From: Pseudomonadota bacterium
Lineage (GTDB): Bacteria; Chloroflexota; UBA6077; JAJPGT01
Assembly: GCA_021325655.1 (NCBI GenBank)
Contig: JAJPGT010000041.1
Coordinates: forward strand, 62,001-126,000
Length of the DNA: 64,000 nt
Reading direction: 5' to 3'
Made by a program: the position numbers and the translations under genes. This document shows positions 1 to 8,752 of this stretch, piece after piece (within the stretch, counting starts at the first letter, position 1; each line of letters begins with the position of its first letter). Under the pieces are notes generated by a model. The model saw only the letters and a program-made list of their open reading frames with translations. It did not search any database and was not told the DNA's origin.

Positions 1-1049
1 TCCTCGCCCGCCTGCCGCCCCGCCCGGTCACGCAAGGTTGGATCGAAGGCGCTCTTGGGAACCCCGTCGTTGTCGTAGAACGGCATTGGCGGCGTGCCCA
101 CGCCGGCCTGGTCGGTCACATCCGTGAAGGTGCCGTCGCGGTTGTTCAGGTACAGCGTGTTGCGGGCACCGTTGAAGTGCGGCTTCCAGAAGCCGAGGAA
201 GCCCGGCGAGGCGAAGTTCGAAACATACAGGTCGAGGTAGCCGTCGCCATTGACGTCCGCGGCCGCAGCGCTGAAGGAGGTGTGGGTGTCCCCCACGCCC
301 GCGTGCTCGGTGACGTCAGTGAAGGTCCCGTCATGGTTGTTGTGGTACAGCGTGTTGCGCGCGTTGTCAGTCCCATAGCGGGGGTCCAGCCCATCCTTCA
401 CCCCTGGCCGATTGGTCACATACAGGTCCAGCCAGCCGTCGTTGTCGTAGTCGAACGCAACGCAGCCGGCACCGGCGTGCTTGGGGTCACCATCCAGCAC
501 TCCGGCCTGCGCGGCCACGTCGCGGAAGACGTTGTTGCCCTCGTTGTGGTACAGCGCGTTGCCGCCGGGATTGGGCAGGAACAGGTCGACCCGTCCGTCG
601 TTGTCGTAGTCGAACGCGCAGATCCCCGGCCCCTGGCCACCACGCTGGCCGAACGGCGGGATGAAAGTCGGGGCGATATTGGTGAAGGGCTGGACGTCGG
701 CGACCGGCGCCAGCGCGGGCATCACCATCTGGATCTCGCGGATATCACCCTGCTGCTGGCGGGCAGTCGCGTTGCGGGCCACCTCATCCTTGAGCTGGCT
801 CTTGTCCTGGCCCACGCTGAAGAAGGAGATACCGAACAGGCTGTACGTCAACTGGTTCGACGTGTCTTTCAAGACCTGCTTGAAGCCGACCCCACCCTCC
901 CTTTGGGCGTCCCCGCCCGGCCGGGCAACCACCAGGGCAACGCCCAGCGCGCCGAGGATGATCCCGGCCATTCCGGCCCCACCCACCACGCCGATCAGAC
1001 CCGCGGCACGCCGCGAGAGGCGCGGGTGGGACAGAGGAACGAATGCCAT
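1..1049 (-). CDS. FG-GAP/VCBS-repeat membrane-anchored protein (CRTAC1-like), 3' end outside window
   Basis: The reading frame stays open from ATG at 1049 to the window edge, so the C-terminus is missing. A GGAGG Shine-Dalgarno lies about 7 bases upstream of the start. Residues about 18-42 form one hydrophobic segment (signal anchor), followed by a helical region. From about residue 145 come repeated calcium-binding FG-GAP/VCBS blades of the type FDYDNDGRVDLFLPN, each followed by a YLNNxDGTFxDVTxxAGV-like stretch. These are typical of integrin-like beta-propellers and of the ASPIC/UnbV-associated CRTAC1 family. The protein is probably extracytoplasmic. The ligand is unknown, and whether a C-terminal ASPIC domain follows cannot be seen. 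Confidence 0.8.
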   Translation of the reverse strand, partial: MAFVPLSHPRLSRRAAGLIGVVGGAGMAGIILGALGVALVVARPGGDAQREGGVGFKQVLKDTSNQLTYSLFGISFFSVGQDKSQLKDEVARNATARQQQGDIREIQMVMPALAPVADVQPFTNIAPTFIPPFGQRGGQGPGICAFDYDNDGRVDLFLPNPGGNALYHNEGNNVFRDVAAQAGVLDGDPKHAGAGCVAFDYDNDGWLDLYVTNRPGVKDGLDPRYGTDNARNTLYHNNHDGTFTDVTEHAGVGDTHTSFSAAAADVNGDGYLDLYVSNFASPGFLGFWKPHFNGARNTLYLNNRDGTFTDVTDQAGVGTPPMPFYDNDGVPKSAFDPTLRDRAGRQAGE

Positions 1050-1564
1050 CAACTCCCTCCTGTCACCCAAGATCGCCCCTTCCCGAGCTCCCGTCCTCGG
1101 GAAGCGCCCCACGGTAAGACAGCGCGCGGGGCCAACGCGGGAAGCAGGCTGCGCATGAGTCTATGCGGGGAGCGACCACGCGACGATGGGGAGAACGGCC
1201 CAGATTCGTGGATCGAACGACGTATCTTTCGGCGCTTGGCCTGTCCGCAAGCTCACGTCGTGGAGAGGGAGGCGTGGACGCCACAGCCAGGGGGAGTGTC
1301 CCGGGGTGTGTGAGGGGGTCGCACGAGGGGACGGCCACCGCGTGGTTCTCGCGGGTTGTCCAGACATCGAGGCGGACGACACGCTGGCCGACGAACTGCA
1401 GGCCGGTGCCCCGGTCGCTCCCCAGCCAGCCGCCGGCAGCGAGCTGGGCCAGGAGGGCGCGCTTAAGTGTCGACGCGGGAACGACACGGAATGGGGCCCA
1501 TTCCGTGTCGTCCAGCCTCAGGGTACAAGCTCCCAGGGCCCCGACCGCCCGCGGTCTGCCAGGA
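1050..1564. other. Non-coding stretch
   Basis: I see no convincing gene in these 515 bases. The part next to 1050 should hold the promoter of the FG-GAP gene. The only clear structure is the 15-bp-arm hairpin at 1481-1511, listed separately. Confidence 0.5.
1481..1511 (-). terminator. Perfect 15-bp-arm hairpin downstream of small membrane protein gene
   Basis: Bases 1481-1495 and 1497-1511 are perfect reverse complements around a single central G. The hairpin lies 54 bases beyond the stop of the gene at 1565-1792. There is no U-tract on either side, so it may be a terminator of the U-less type common in GC-rich bacteria, or an mRNA 3'-end stabiliser. Confidence 0.5.
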
Positions 1565-1792
1565 TCATCGCCCTGGACGAATCAGCTTGTGGTACAGGCC
1601 GAACAGCAGAAACGTCGGTGGCCATTGGCCGACGAAGATCGACCAGGTGTCGCGGCCCATCAGCCGCAAGAGAGCCGAGAGCCCGATCGACGCCAGTGCT
1701 GCCCAGTACCAGGTCTCCTCTGGGATGTTGTCGGTGACGCGGAAGTATTCCCGCTGCGATTGCTCAACCTGCTGCGCCGATGTGTTCTCCAT
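1565..1792 (-). CDS. Small conserved membrane protein (75 aa)
   Basis: The product starts MENTSAQQVEQSQREYFRV and has two hydrophobic segments, one with WYWAALASIGLSALLRLMG and one with a WPPTFLLFGLYHKL core. This suggests a two-helix membrane protein with short polar ends. ATG at 1792 is chosen over the upstream ATG at 1804 because GGAGG sits 5 bases before it. The composition is clearly protein-like and reminiscent of small conserved membrane proteins of unknown function. No function can be assigned. Confidence 0.7.
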   Translation of the reverse strand: MENTSAQQVEQSQREYFRVTDNIPEETWYWAALASIGLSALLRLMGRDTWSIFVGQWPPTFLLFGLYHKLIRPGR

Positions 1793-2238
1793 GCGAACCT
1801 CCATAGGGTAGTGTGCACGCCGAGTCGTGCCGCATGGTGCACGTCCGGTGCCGTGCCCCCGGCCCCTGATGGCTCAGCCGATCCGCGGCTGTCGGTGCCC
1901 GTGCGCCGCGGTCGAGCAGTTCAGCGCGGCGCACCAGAGCCGCTGAGGTGTCGAGCCGACCAGCCGGGTGCTACGGAGTGGCTCGGGGCCTATCTGTCAT
2001 GCTCTGCCGCCCGAGCGCGACGTGGCCCGGCGCGTCGCCATCCGGCGCCGACACGGGGTGGGCGCCGCTCAAGCACGAGGGGGCTTGGAGCCTTGCTCTC
2101 TGGATACGACATGCTCCGCCCATGGCTGGGCCGCGGCCGGTATCATGCCTCCGTATGCCATCCGGCGCTGACTGGCGGGCGAGGCCCGCGCCCTCTGCAT
2201 CGCGACCTGCTCCCCCTGCTCTGGCACCGGCCGCGGCG
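1793..2238. other. Gene-poor interval with a spaced direct repeat
   Basis: No supported gene is seen, although the EamA gene upstream end is uncertain here. Bases 2037-2052 and 2157-2172 are a 16-bp direct repeat with one mismatch, exactly 120 bp apart. An in-frame ATG at 2155, just inside the second copy, could give the downstream transporter an N-terminal extension of 28 residues. Confidence 0.35.
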
Positions 2239-3183
2239 ATGTCCCGCGCCCGCGCGCTCGGGCTCTCCTGGGCCGACGCCACGGCGCTGCTGGCGGTGCT
2301 GCTGTGGGGGCTGAACTTCCCCATCACCAAGCAGGTGATGACCCTGCTGCCCCCCATTCAGGCGACGTTCCTGCGCTCCGCCACCTCGGCGCTGGTGTAC
2401 CTCGCGATGCTCCTCGTCTCCGGACAGTGGCGCCTCCCGCGCCGGGAGGACGTGCCGCGGCTGCTGTTCGTTTCGCTGTGTGGGCAGGCGTTGAACGCGG
2501 TGCTCTACGCCTTCGGGCTGCACCTCACCAGCGCCTCGCACGCCGGGCTGATCTACACGCTGACGCCGCTGCTGGTCTTCGCTACCAGCCACCTGGCCGG
2601 CTACCTGCGGCTCACCCGGCGCGACCTGGTTGGGCTGGGCTTTGGCCTCGCCGGAGCCGGGCTGATCGTCGGCGCCCCATTGCTGTCCGGGCGTGAGGCC
2701 GGCGGTGCCACCCTGCTGGGCGACCTGCTCACCGCGACGGCAGCGTTTATCTGGGGACTGTGGATGCTGCTGGCCACGCCACTCCTGGTCCGCTACGGGA
2801 CGGTGCGGGCGACCGGCTGGATTACCGCGACGGCGGCGCTGGGGCTGCTGCCCCTCGCGCTTCCCGGGCTGCTGGCCGAGGACTGGGCGAGCCTGCCGCC
2901 GGCGATATTCAGCGGGCTGGCCTACTCGGGCCTCATCTCGGGCGCGCTGGGTGGGCTGCTCTGGTACGGGGCGGTGCGGCGGATCGGGGCGGCGCGCACG
3001 GCGATCTACGCGAACCTGCAATCGTTCTTCGCGGTGCTGTTCGCGGCGCTGCTACTCGGTGAGCGGGTGGAGGGAACAGCACTGGTGGGCGGCGTCGCGG
3101 TCGTCGCCGCGGTGCTGCTAACGCGCCGGCCGGCCGGCGAGGCCCGGCGCGAGCCGAGGGGGGTGCGGGGGCGCGCCGGCTAA
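2239..3183 (+). CDS. EamA/DMT-family transporter (RhaT/YdcZ-like)
   Basis: This is a ten-helix drug/metabolite transporter of about 314 residues, the normal length for the family. It has two EamA repeats; each begins with a typical first helix, such as LLAVLLWGLNFPITKQ near the N-terminus and LLTATAAFIWGLWMLLA in the second half. The family exports or imports small metabolites, and the substrate cannot be predicted. The start chosen is ATG 2239, next to the first helix; the frame is open upstream and ATG 2155 is an alternative. The last bases overlap the convergent gene at 3180. Confidence 0.8.
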   Translation: MSRARALGLSWADATALLAVLLWGLNFPITKQVMTLLPPIQATFLRSATSALVYLAMLLVSGQWRLPRREDVPRLLFVSLCGQALNAVLYAFGLHLTSASHAGLIYTLTPLLVFATSHLAGYLRLTRRDLVGLGFGLAGAGLIVGAPLLSGREAGGATLLGDLLTATAAFIWGLWMLLATPLLVRYGTVRATGWITATAALGLLPLALPGLLAEDWASLPPAIFSGLAYSGLISGALGGLLWYGAVRRIGAARTAIYANLQSFFAVLFAALLLGERVEGTALVGGVAVVAAVLLTRRPAGEARREPRGVRGRAG

Positions 3184-3491
3184 ACCGCGACCGCGCTATT
3201 GGGCACCGGCCGCCCGAGCCGGACCATGGCAGCGGCGATCTCCGCCTGCCCGATCAGACCCAACCAGGCGGTTCGCACGCAGACCTCGATGCGACCCTCG
3301 CTCCACAGCGCGTCCCAGTCGCGGGGACTCAGCGGCGTCCAGCCCTCCTTTCTCACCGCCTGAAGGTAGGACTCGATCAGGCTCTGCACGCACTGCTTGG
3401 TCGCCTCGTCCACCGGCACGTCGTTCAGCGGCACCCCCAGCGGAATTGTGACTTCGGCCAGCTCCCAGGCGCGCCCCGACTGCTGCGACAT
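3180..3491 (-). CDS. Conserved hypothetical protein (103 aa)
   Basis: A small soluble protein with no signal or membrane segment. It has an amphipathic, acidic/hydrophobic composition with a VQSLIESYLQAVRKEGWTPL helix and a second helix after the DWDALWSEG turn. GGGGAGGG six bases before ATG 3491 supports the start. I do not recognise the family. It is convergent with and overlaps the EamA gene by 4 bases. Confidence 0.6.
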   Translation of the reverse strand: MSQQSGRAWELAEVTIPLGVPLNDVPVDEATKQCVQSLIESYLQAVRKEGWTPLSPRDWDALWSEGRIEVCVRTAWLGLIGQAEIAAAMVRLGRPVPNSAVAV

Positions 3492-3642
3492 CCAGCCCTC
3501 CCCGTGGTCCCCCTCGGCGCCGGGCGCCACATCGCCCGGCTGCGAAGTGACGCCGAGCATACCGCCAGGAGCCGCGCAGCGGGATGGGTCGTGTGCAGGA
3601 TCTCACCTGGTCCGTTCGCCGGAAACTTCGGAGGCCAGCGCG

Positions 3643-4866
3643 TTAGCGCGGCAGCAGCCGGCGCAGCTCGACGGACTCGTCCGCCAGGCGCTCCGGCTCG
3701 ACCACGACCCCTGCCTCGATCAGACGGCGGGCGGCGGAGACGTCCTTGAAGCGGTTCACCCCGAGGGCGGCACGAATCCGGCCCTGGTGGAGGTAAAAGA
3801 TGATGAAGCTCCGGTCCTCCGGCCGGCCACGCCGACAGGTAGTGTCCCAGTGGCTGGCGTGGCCAACGTACTGGAGCGTCAGGTCGTACTGGTCGGACCA
3901 GAAGAAGGGGACGGGGGCGTAGGGCTCGCCCCGTCCGAGGATGCTCCTGGCGGCGGCCACGCCCTGGTTCTGGGCGTTGTCATAGTGCTCCACGCGCAGC
4001 CGTTCGCCCAGGCGCGGATGCCACCAGTTCGCCACGTCGCCAGCGGCGTACACTCCTGGCCGGTTCGTCCGACACCACTCGTCCGCCAGCACCCCGTTGT
4101 CCAGCGCCACCCCACTCCCGGCGAGCCAGGCGACCTCGGGGACCACGCCTACGCCCACCACCGCCAGGTCGCAGGGCACCTCCTGGTCGTCACCCAGCAC
4201 TACCGCCTCCACCCGCCCCTGGCCGCGAAAGCCGGCCACGGGCGCGTTCAGGCGCACGTCCACGCCCTGCTCGCGATGAAACTGAGCATAGTAGTGGCCC
4301 ACATCTGCGCCCAGCACCCGCAGCAGCGGCGCGGCGAGCGCTTCGAGCAAGACTACCTCCAGCCCCATCTGGCGGGCAGAGGCGGCCACCTCCGCCCCGA
4401 TGAACCCGGCGCCGACCACTACCACCCGCGAGGCGGCCTGGAGCGCTGCTCGCAGCCGCTCGGCATCGCGCAGCGTTCGCAGGTAGTAGATGCCCTCCAG
4501 CTCTGTGCCGGGCACCTGGAGGCGGCGCGGACTAGCCCCGGTGGCGATCAGCAGCGCGTCGTAGCCGATCCGCTCGCCGGACTCCAGCTCCACCACCCGC
4601 GCGTCCGGATCCAGCCCTATGGCGCGGATGCCGTAGCGGGTCTCGATCTGCTGCTCCGCGTAGAACTCGGCCGGCCGCAGGAAGACGCGCTCGCTGGGGA
4701 GCTCCCCACGCAGCAGCTCCTTGGAAAGCGGCGGACGCTCGTAGGGACGGTCGGGCTCGGCGCCAACCAGGACGATCCGACCGTCGAAGCCCTCGGCGCG
4801 CAACGTCTCGGCGGCGCGCCCACCGGCCATGCTGGCGCCGACGATGACGACGATGCGCAGCGCCAT
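3643..4866 (-). CDS. NAD(P)H-dependent ferredoxin reductase (FAD-binding)
   Basis: This is a 407-residue class-I pyridine nucleotide-disulfide oxidoreductase fold of the rubredoxin/putidaredoxin reductase type. The N-terminal FAD dinucleotide motif is VVIVGASMAGGRAAETLR, the ATGA motif is LLIATGASPR, a second GxGxxG (VVVVGAGFIGAEVA) binds NAD(P)H, and the late FAD motif is GVYAAGDVA. The gene lies 2 bases downstream of the Rieske ferredoxin gene on the same strand. The pair therefore looks like an electron-transfer chain (NAD(P)H to FAD to [2Fe-2S]) for an oxygenase. No oxygenase is adjacent; two P450s sit about 20 kb away. Confidence 0.88.
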   Translation of the reverse strand: MALRIVVIVGASMAGGRAAETLRAEGFDGRIVLVGAEPDRPYERPPLSKELLRGELPSERVFLRPAEFYAEQQIETRYGIRAIGLDPDARVVELESGERIGYDALLIATGASPRRLQVPGTELEGIYYLRTLRDAERLRAALQAASRVVVVGAGFIGAEVAASARQMGLEVVLLEALAAPLLRVLGADVGHYYAQFHREQGVDVRLNAPVAGFRGQGRVEAVVLGDDQEVPCDLAVVGVGVVPEVAWLAGSGVALDNGVLADEWCRTNRPGVYAAGDVANWWHPRLGERLRVEHYDNAQNQGVAAARSILGRGEPYAPVPFFWSDQYDLTLQYVGHASHWDTTCRRGRPEDRSFIIFYLHQGRIRAALGVNRFKDVSAARRLIEAGVVVEPERLADESVELRRLLPR

Positions 4867-4868
4867 GG

Positions 4869-5213
4869 TCAGCCTGGAGTCACAGGGTGGAGCGAGACGA
4901 GCACCCGGCCGTTCTCGACCCGGACGGCGTAGGTGGGGATCGGCTGAGTGGCCGGAAGCTGGATCGCCTGGCCGGTCCGAACGTCGAAGCCGCTATTGTG
5001 CAGCGGGCACATCAGCACGCAGCCGCGCAGCTCGCCTTCGTCCAGCTCCGCGTACTGGTGGCTGCACAGGCCACCGACGGCATAGAGCTGCCCGTCGACC
5101 TTACAGAGCACCACCCGCTGCCCGTTGACCTTCACCCCGTAGGGCTCGTCGTCGTAGACGTCCGCCGCTGCCGCGACGTCGACGAACCCTTCCTGCCCCG
5201 ACCCTGTCGCCAT
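4869..5213 (-). CDS. Rieske [2Fe-2S] ferredoxin
   Basis: A 114-residue single-domain Rieske protein. The cluster ligands are visible as Cys50-x-His52 and Cys69-x-x-His72 with 16 residues between the pairs, the canonical spacing. There is no membrane anchor, so it is a soluble electron carrier of the biphenyl/naphthalene dioxygenase ferredoxin or NirD-like type. It is translated just before the ferredoxin reductase (2-base gap), which points to a shared function. Confidence 0.9.
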   Translation of the reverse strand: MATGSGQEGFVDVAAAADVYDDEPYGVKVNGQRVVLCKVDGQLYAVGGLCSHQYAELDEGELRGCVLMCPLHNSGFDVRTGQAIQLPATQPIPTYAVRVENGRVLVSLHPVTPG

Positions 5214-5250
5214 GCTTCCTCCGCGCTCTCAGCCAGTCGCTACGATCGTC

Positions 5251-5281
5251 CCGGCCGCGGCTGCTTAGCAGCCGCGGCCGG
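5251..5281 (-). terminator. Perfect 14-bp-arm GC-rich hairpin
   Basis: Bases 5251-5264 and 5268-5281 are perfect complements with a TTA loop. The hairpin lies 60 bases beyond the queF stop and about 38 bases before the Rieske start. It is probably a U-tract-less terminator separating the two units, or a leader structure of the Rieske mRNA. Confidence 0.5.
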
Positions 5282-5341
5282 CGGAGTGATACCCCGGGGA
5301 GCGCTGCGGCGGCCAGGGTTTGGTCGCGCCGCCGCGGCGCA

Positions 5342-5785
5342 CTACTCGCTCGCCGTCACCAGCCGTGGCAGGCTGTAGCCCGGCCGCTGGTACTCAGCGG
5401 TGACCACGGTGGTCATGTTGCCGCGCGGGGTAAACTCCCCGCTCACCCGCATCCAACGGGGCGATACCAGGGCAACGAGATCATCCAGCACCCGGTTCAC
5501 CGCCGCCTCATGGAAGATATATTCGCCCCGGTAGCGGTTGAGATAGAGCTTGAGCGCTTTCAGCTCGACGATCGAGGCGTCCGGGACGTAGCTGATGCGA
5601 ATCGTGGCAAAATCCGGGTAGCCGGAGCGCGGGCACAGGCAGGTAAACTCCGGGAAGCTGATGTCGATCCGATAGTCCCGCTGCGGAGCCGGGTTCGGGA
5701 CCGCCTCGAGCTGCGCCTCCTGGATCGCCCGCTCGCCGGGGCGCAGGGCTGGAGCATCCGAGATCGCCACTACCATCGCCTCCAC
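5342..5785 (-). CDS. queF: NADPH-dependent 7-cyano-7-deazaguanine reductase
   Basis: QueF reduces preQ0 to preQ1 in queuosine biosynthesis. The family signature is clear: [16 protein letters not shown] holds the active-site Cys that forms the thioimide, followed by the [14 protein letters not shown] block and IFHE. At 147 residues it is of the short, unimodular QueF type. The first start is GTG 5785; ATG 5776 is an alternative and neither has an ideal ribosome site. No other queuosine genes are nearby. Confidence 0.9.
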   Translation of the reverse strand: MEAMVVAISDAPALRPGERAIQEAQLEAVPNPAPQRDYRIDISFPEFTCLCPRSGYPDFATIRISYVPDASIVELKALKLYLNRYRGEYIFHEAAVNRVLDDLVALVSPRWMRVSGEFTPRGNMTTVVTAEYQRPGYSLPRLVTASE

Positions 5786-5904
5786 ATCTAGAGCCCAAAC
5801 GCGGGCGCACCAACAATTCTAGCAAGACGACTGCGGCAGGCGTCTCAGGCGTCTGATGAGGGCAGGGCATTGAGCACCGTGCGAACACGAAGGGGAGCCG
5901 ACTG

Positions 5905-6879
5905 GTGAGCGGGCGCGCGGGCGGCCTGGTGAGCACGTCGCTCGCCAGCGTCCGGGAAGTCTCCTGCGCAGCGTCCGGCTCGGACGCTGCGCTCTACTGC
6001 GCGGCGATTGAGGAAACGTTTCCCGAGCTGGCGATCGAGACGATCGAGGCGGAGGGCGAGGGCTGGGACAGCGTCGCCTGGACGGTCAACGGGCAGTACG
6101 TGTTCCGCTTTCCAAAGCGGGACGACGTGGTGCCCTGGCTGGAGCGCGAGATCGCGCTGCTGCCGGAGCTAGCCCCCACGCTCCCGCTGCCCGTCCCGCG
6201 CTTCAGCCACGTCTGCATCCGAGCGAGCATCTGGCCCCGGCCGTTCGTCGGCTACCGCCGTCTCGCCGGCCAGCCGCTGCTCGACCCGCCGATGCTGGCA
6301 CGGGCCTGGCCGCACCTGGCCGACCAGCTCGGGTCGTTCCTGGCCGCGCTCCACGCCTTCCCGGTCGCGCGGGCGGCCGCCCTCGGCATTCCGTGCCACG
6401 ATCCGCCGGCCTGGCGCCGAGCGCACGAGCATCTCTGGCGGCAGATCCAGGCCGCCGTCTGCCCGCTGCTCACCGCGCTCGAGCGGCGCATGGTAGCCGC
6501 CTTCTTCGACCGTTTCCTGGCTCTCCTGGAGGTGGCCGACTTCCGTCCGGTGCTCGTCCACGGTGACCTCAACGAGGAGCACGCGCTCATGGACGCGGAG
6601 GCCTCGCGCATCGTCGGCGTGATCGACTTCGGGGACATGCGCCTGGCCGACGCGGCGGTCGACTTCGGCCAGCTCCCAGAGCTGTTCAGCCGCCGGATGC
6701 TGCAGAGCTACCGATCCCACCAGGGGCCAGCAGAGGACGACGAGACCTTCCTGGCGCGCGCTCGCTGCTATGGGCGGCTGGAAGCGTTCCGCGGCGTGCT
6801 GATGGGCCGGGAGCTGGGCGACCGCGCCCTGCTGTCTTCCAGCCTGGCTACCCTGCGCCGACAGCTCAGCGAGCCGTAG
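5905..6879 (+). CDS. APH-fold phosphotransferase (aminoglycoside/choline kinase family)
   Basis: A 324-residue protein kinase-like fold. It carries the catalytic loop VLVHGDLNEEH (Asp and Asn) and the metal-binding VIDFGDMRLAD motif in the C-lobe, with a Gly-poor N-lobe ending in a YVFRFPKR-type beta strand that probably provides the ATP Lys. It phosphorylates a hydroxyl of a small molecule; family members act on aminoglycosides, macrolides, choline, homoserine or fructosamine, so the substrate is open. GTG 5905 has GGGGAG seven bases upstream. Confidence 0.8.
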   Translation: MSGRAGGLVSTSLASVREVSCAASGSDAALYCAAIEETFPELAIETIEAEGEGWDSVAWTVNGQYVFRFPKRDDVVPWLEREIALLPELAPTLPLPVPRFSHVCIRASIWPRPFVGYRRLAGQPLLDPPMLARAWPHLADQLGSFLAALHAFPVARAAALGIPCHDPPAWRRAHEHLWRQIQAAVCPLLTALERRMVAAFFDRFLALLEVADFRPVLVHGDLNEEHALMDAEASRIVGVIDFGDMRLADAAVDFGQLPELFSRRMLQSYRSHQGPAEDDETFLARARCYGRLEAFRGVLMGRELGDRALLSSSLATLRRQLSEP

Positions 6880-6886
6880 GCTCTGG

Positions 6887-7843
6887 CTACGGATACTGCC
6901 GTAGCGCCTCTACCACGAGCTCGATGAACTGCTCCGCCTGGACGTCCACCCCAACCTGGACGTTCGCGGCCAGGCCGGTGACGCCGTGGAAGTCCACCAC
7001 CGTCCGTCCGACAGTGAGCTCGCCGTGACACTCCACGTCGACCACGGCCGGCCGGGTCGCCACGATGCCGGGCTGGATCACCTGTGCCACCGCGACCGGG
7101 TCGTGTAGCGGCGCCCCCTCGCCGTGGCGCGCCCGCCCGTGGACGTCATAGAAGTCCAGGAGATCGGCAACAAGCGCGGCGATCCGACCGCCGAGCCCCC
7201 GGATGCGCTCGCGCTGGGCGCGGGTGACGAGCGCCCGGTGGGTCACGTCGAGCCCTACCATTGTGATCGGAAGGCCGCTGCGGAGGACGATCCGTAGCGC
7301 CTCGGGATCGGTGTAGGCGTTGAATTCTGCTGACGGGGTGACGTTGCCCGCACCTGCGGCGCCGCCCATGAAGACGATCTCACGGATGTGGGGCTTGAGC
7401 TCTGGGTGGAGCTGGAGCAGCAGCGCGATGTTGGTCATCGGCGCGGTTGGTATCAGCGTCACCGGCTCTACCGACGTTCGGAGCAGTTCGGCGATGAAGT
7501 CGACCGCGTGCCGTGGCTGGGGCTGCAGGTCGGTGGGCGGAAGCTGCGCCCCGCCCAGGCCGGACTCGCCATGGACCTCCGCCGCCACCCGTAGCGGGCG
7601 GAGCAGCGGTGCGGCGCACCCGGCGGCGACCGGCACCTGGCCCAGCCCGGCGTAGCTGAGCAGGCGCAGGCAGTTGTCCAGCACTTTGGGTAAGGTCTGG
7701 TTGCCGGCGACAACGGTGATACCGCGCACCTCCAGCGCCGGGCTGGCGCAGGCGAGCAGGATCGCCACCGCGTCGTCCAAGCCAGGGTCACAGTCCAGGA
7801 TGACTGGCCGCCGTGCTCCGTTCACAGGCTCCACTCCCGGCAT
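6887..7843 (-). CDS. Inosine-uridine preferring nucleoside hydrolase
   Basis: A 318-residue member of the IU-NH family, which hydrolyses the N-glycosidic bond of nucleosides to base and ribose. The N-terminal Ca-binding signature is ILDCDPGLDDAVAILLA, the family MGGA motif is present as IVFMGGAAG, NAYTDPEAL follows, and the late HDPVAVA supplies the conserved catalytic His/Asp. It is convergent with the APH-fold gene (7-base gap) and divergent from fpg. Confidence 0.9.
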   Translation of the reverse strand: MPGVEPVNGARRPVILDCDPGLDDAVAILLACASPALEVRGITVVAGNQTLPKVLDNCLRLLSYAGLGQVPVAAGCAAPLLRPLRVAAEVHGESGLGGAQLPPTDLQPQPRHAVDFIAELLRTSVEPVTLIPTAPMTNIALLLQLHPELKPHIREIVFMGGAAGAGNVTPSAEFNAYTDPEALRIVLRSGLPITMVGLDVTHRALVTRAQRERIRGLGGRIAALVADLLDFYDVHGRARHGEGAPLHDPVAVAQVIQPGIVATRPAVVDVECHGELTVGRTVVDFHGVTGLAANVQVGVDVQAEQFIELVVEALRQYP

Positions 7844-7884
7844 AGGGACGCGTTTCAGCCTATCATACGGGCGGCTGAGCGCCT

Positions 7885-8739
7885 ATGCCTGAGCTGCCGG
7901 AAGTCGAGACGCTGCGCCGCGGACTGGCGGAGCACCTGGTGGGCCGCCGGATCGTCACGGTCGAGCTCCGTCTGCCCAAGCTGGTGGCGGAAGGGAGGCT
8001 GGAGGAGCTCGAGGGCGCGACCGTCACCGGGGTGCGCCGGCGGGCGAAGCATCTGCTGATCGATACCGATCGAGCGACCCTGCTCGTCCATCTGAAGCTG
8101 GCCGGGCAGATCGCGCTGCGCCGCGCCGACGGAGCGTCGCTCGCCGTGGGCGGCCACCCGGTGCCGCGCTTCGATGCCCCGCTGCCGCATCGCTCCACCC
8201 ACCTGATCCTGGGGCTGGACGACGGCTCGCGGCTCTATCTGACCGACATCCGCCATTTTGCTCGGGTCTGGGTGCTGCCAGCCGCCGACGCGGAGGCGCG
8301 GCTGGCAGCACTGGGGCTCGGCCCGGAGCCGCTGGACCCTGCGTTCACTCCGCGGGTGCTGGCCGAGGCGCTGGCCGGACGGCGCCGGCCGTTGAAGCCC
8401 ACCCTGCTCGACCAGACCCGGGTGGCCGGGCTAGGCAACATCTACGTCGACGAGGCGCTCTGGCGCGCCCGGCTGGCGCCGACGCTGTCCGCTGGCGACC
8501 TGGACACCGAGAGGGTGGAGCGGCTCCATGCGGCGATCCGGGCGGTGCTGCACCACGCGGTGACGGAGGGCGTGGCCCAGGTGCTCGACGGCCGGGCCGC
8601 GCCCGGTACCAGCTTTCCAGCAGTGCACGGCCGGGAAGGGCAGCCCTGCCCCCGCTGTGGCGAGCCCGTCCGCAAGGCGCGGATCGGCGGCCGCGGCACC
8701 TACACCTGTCCCTCCTGCCAGCCAGTCGAGCACACCTGA
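7885..8739 (+). CDS. mutM: Formamidopyrimidine-DNA glycosylase (Fpg)
   Basis: This bifunctional glycosylase/AP-lyase removes 8-oxoguanine and FaPy from DNA. It begins MPELPEVETLRRGL, giving the catalytic Pro2 and Glu3, and has the conserved Lys in RRRAKHLLI. The helix-two-turn-helix with GLGNIYVDEALWRA is present, and a C-terminal zinc finger with CPRCG...CPSC closes the protein. At 284 residues it is full length. Confidence 0.95.
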   Translation: MPELPEVETLRRGLAEHLVGRRIVTVELRLPKLVAEGRLEELEGATVTGVRRRAKHLLIDTDRATLLVHLKLAGQIALRRADGASLAVGGHPVPRFDAPLPHRSTHLILGLDDGSRLYLTDIRHFARVWVLPAADAEARLAALGLGPEPLDPAFTPRVLAEALAGRRRPLKPTLLDQTRVAGLGNIYVDEALWRARLAPTLSAGDLDTERVERLHAAIRAVLHHAVTEGVAQVLDGRAAPGTSFPAVHGREGQPCPRCGEPVRKARIGGRGTYTCPSCQPVEHT

Positions 8740-8752
8740 TCCGCCCGCGCCG

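Noticed and set aside
177-1313. 378-codon plus-strand open frame at the window start
   Set aside because: The opposite strand encodes clear FG-GAP calcium-binding repeats in an uninterrupted frame.
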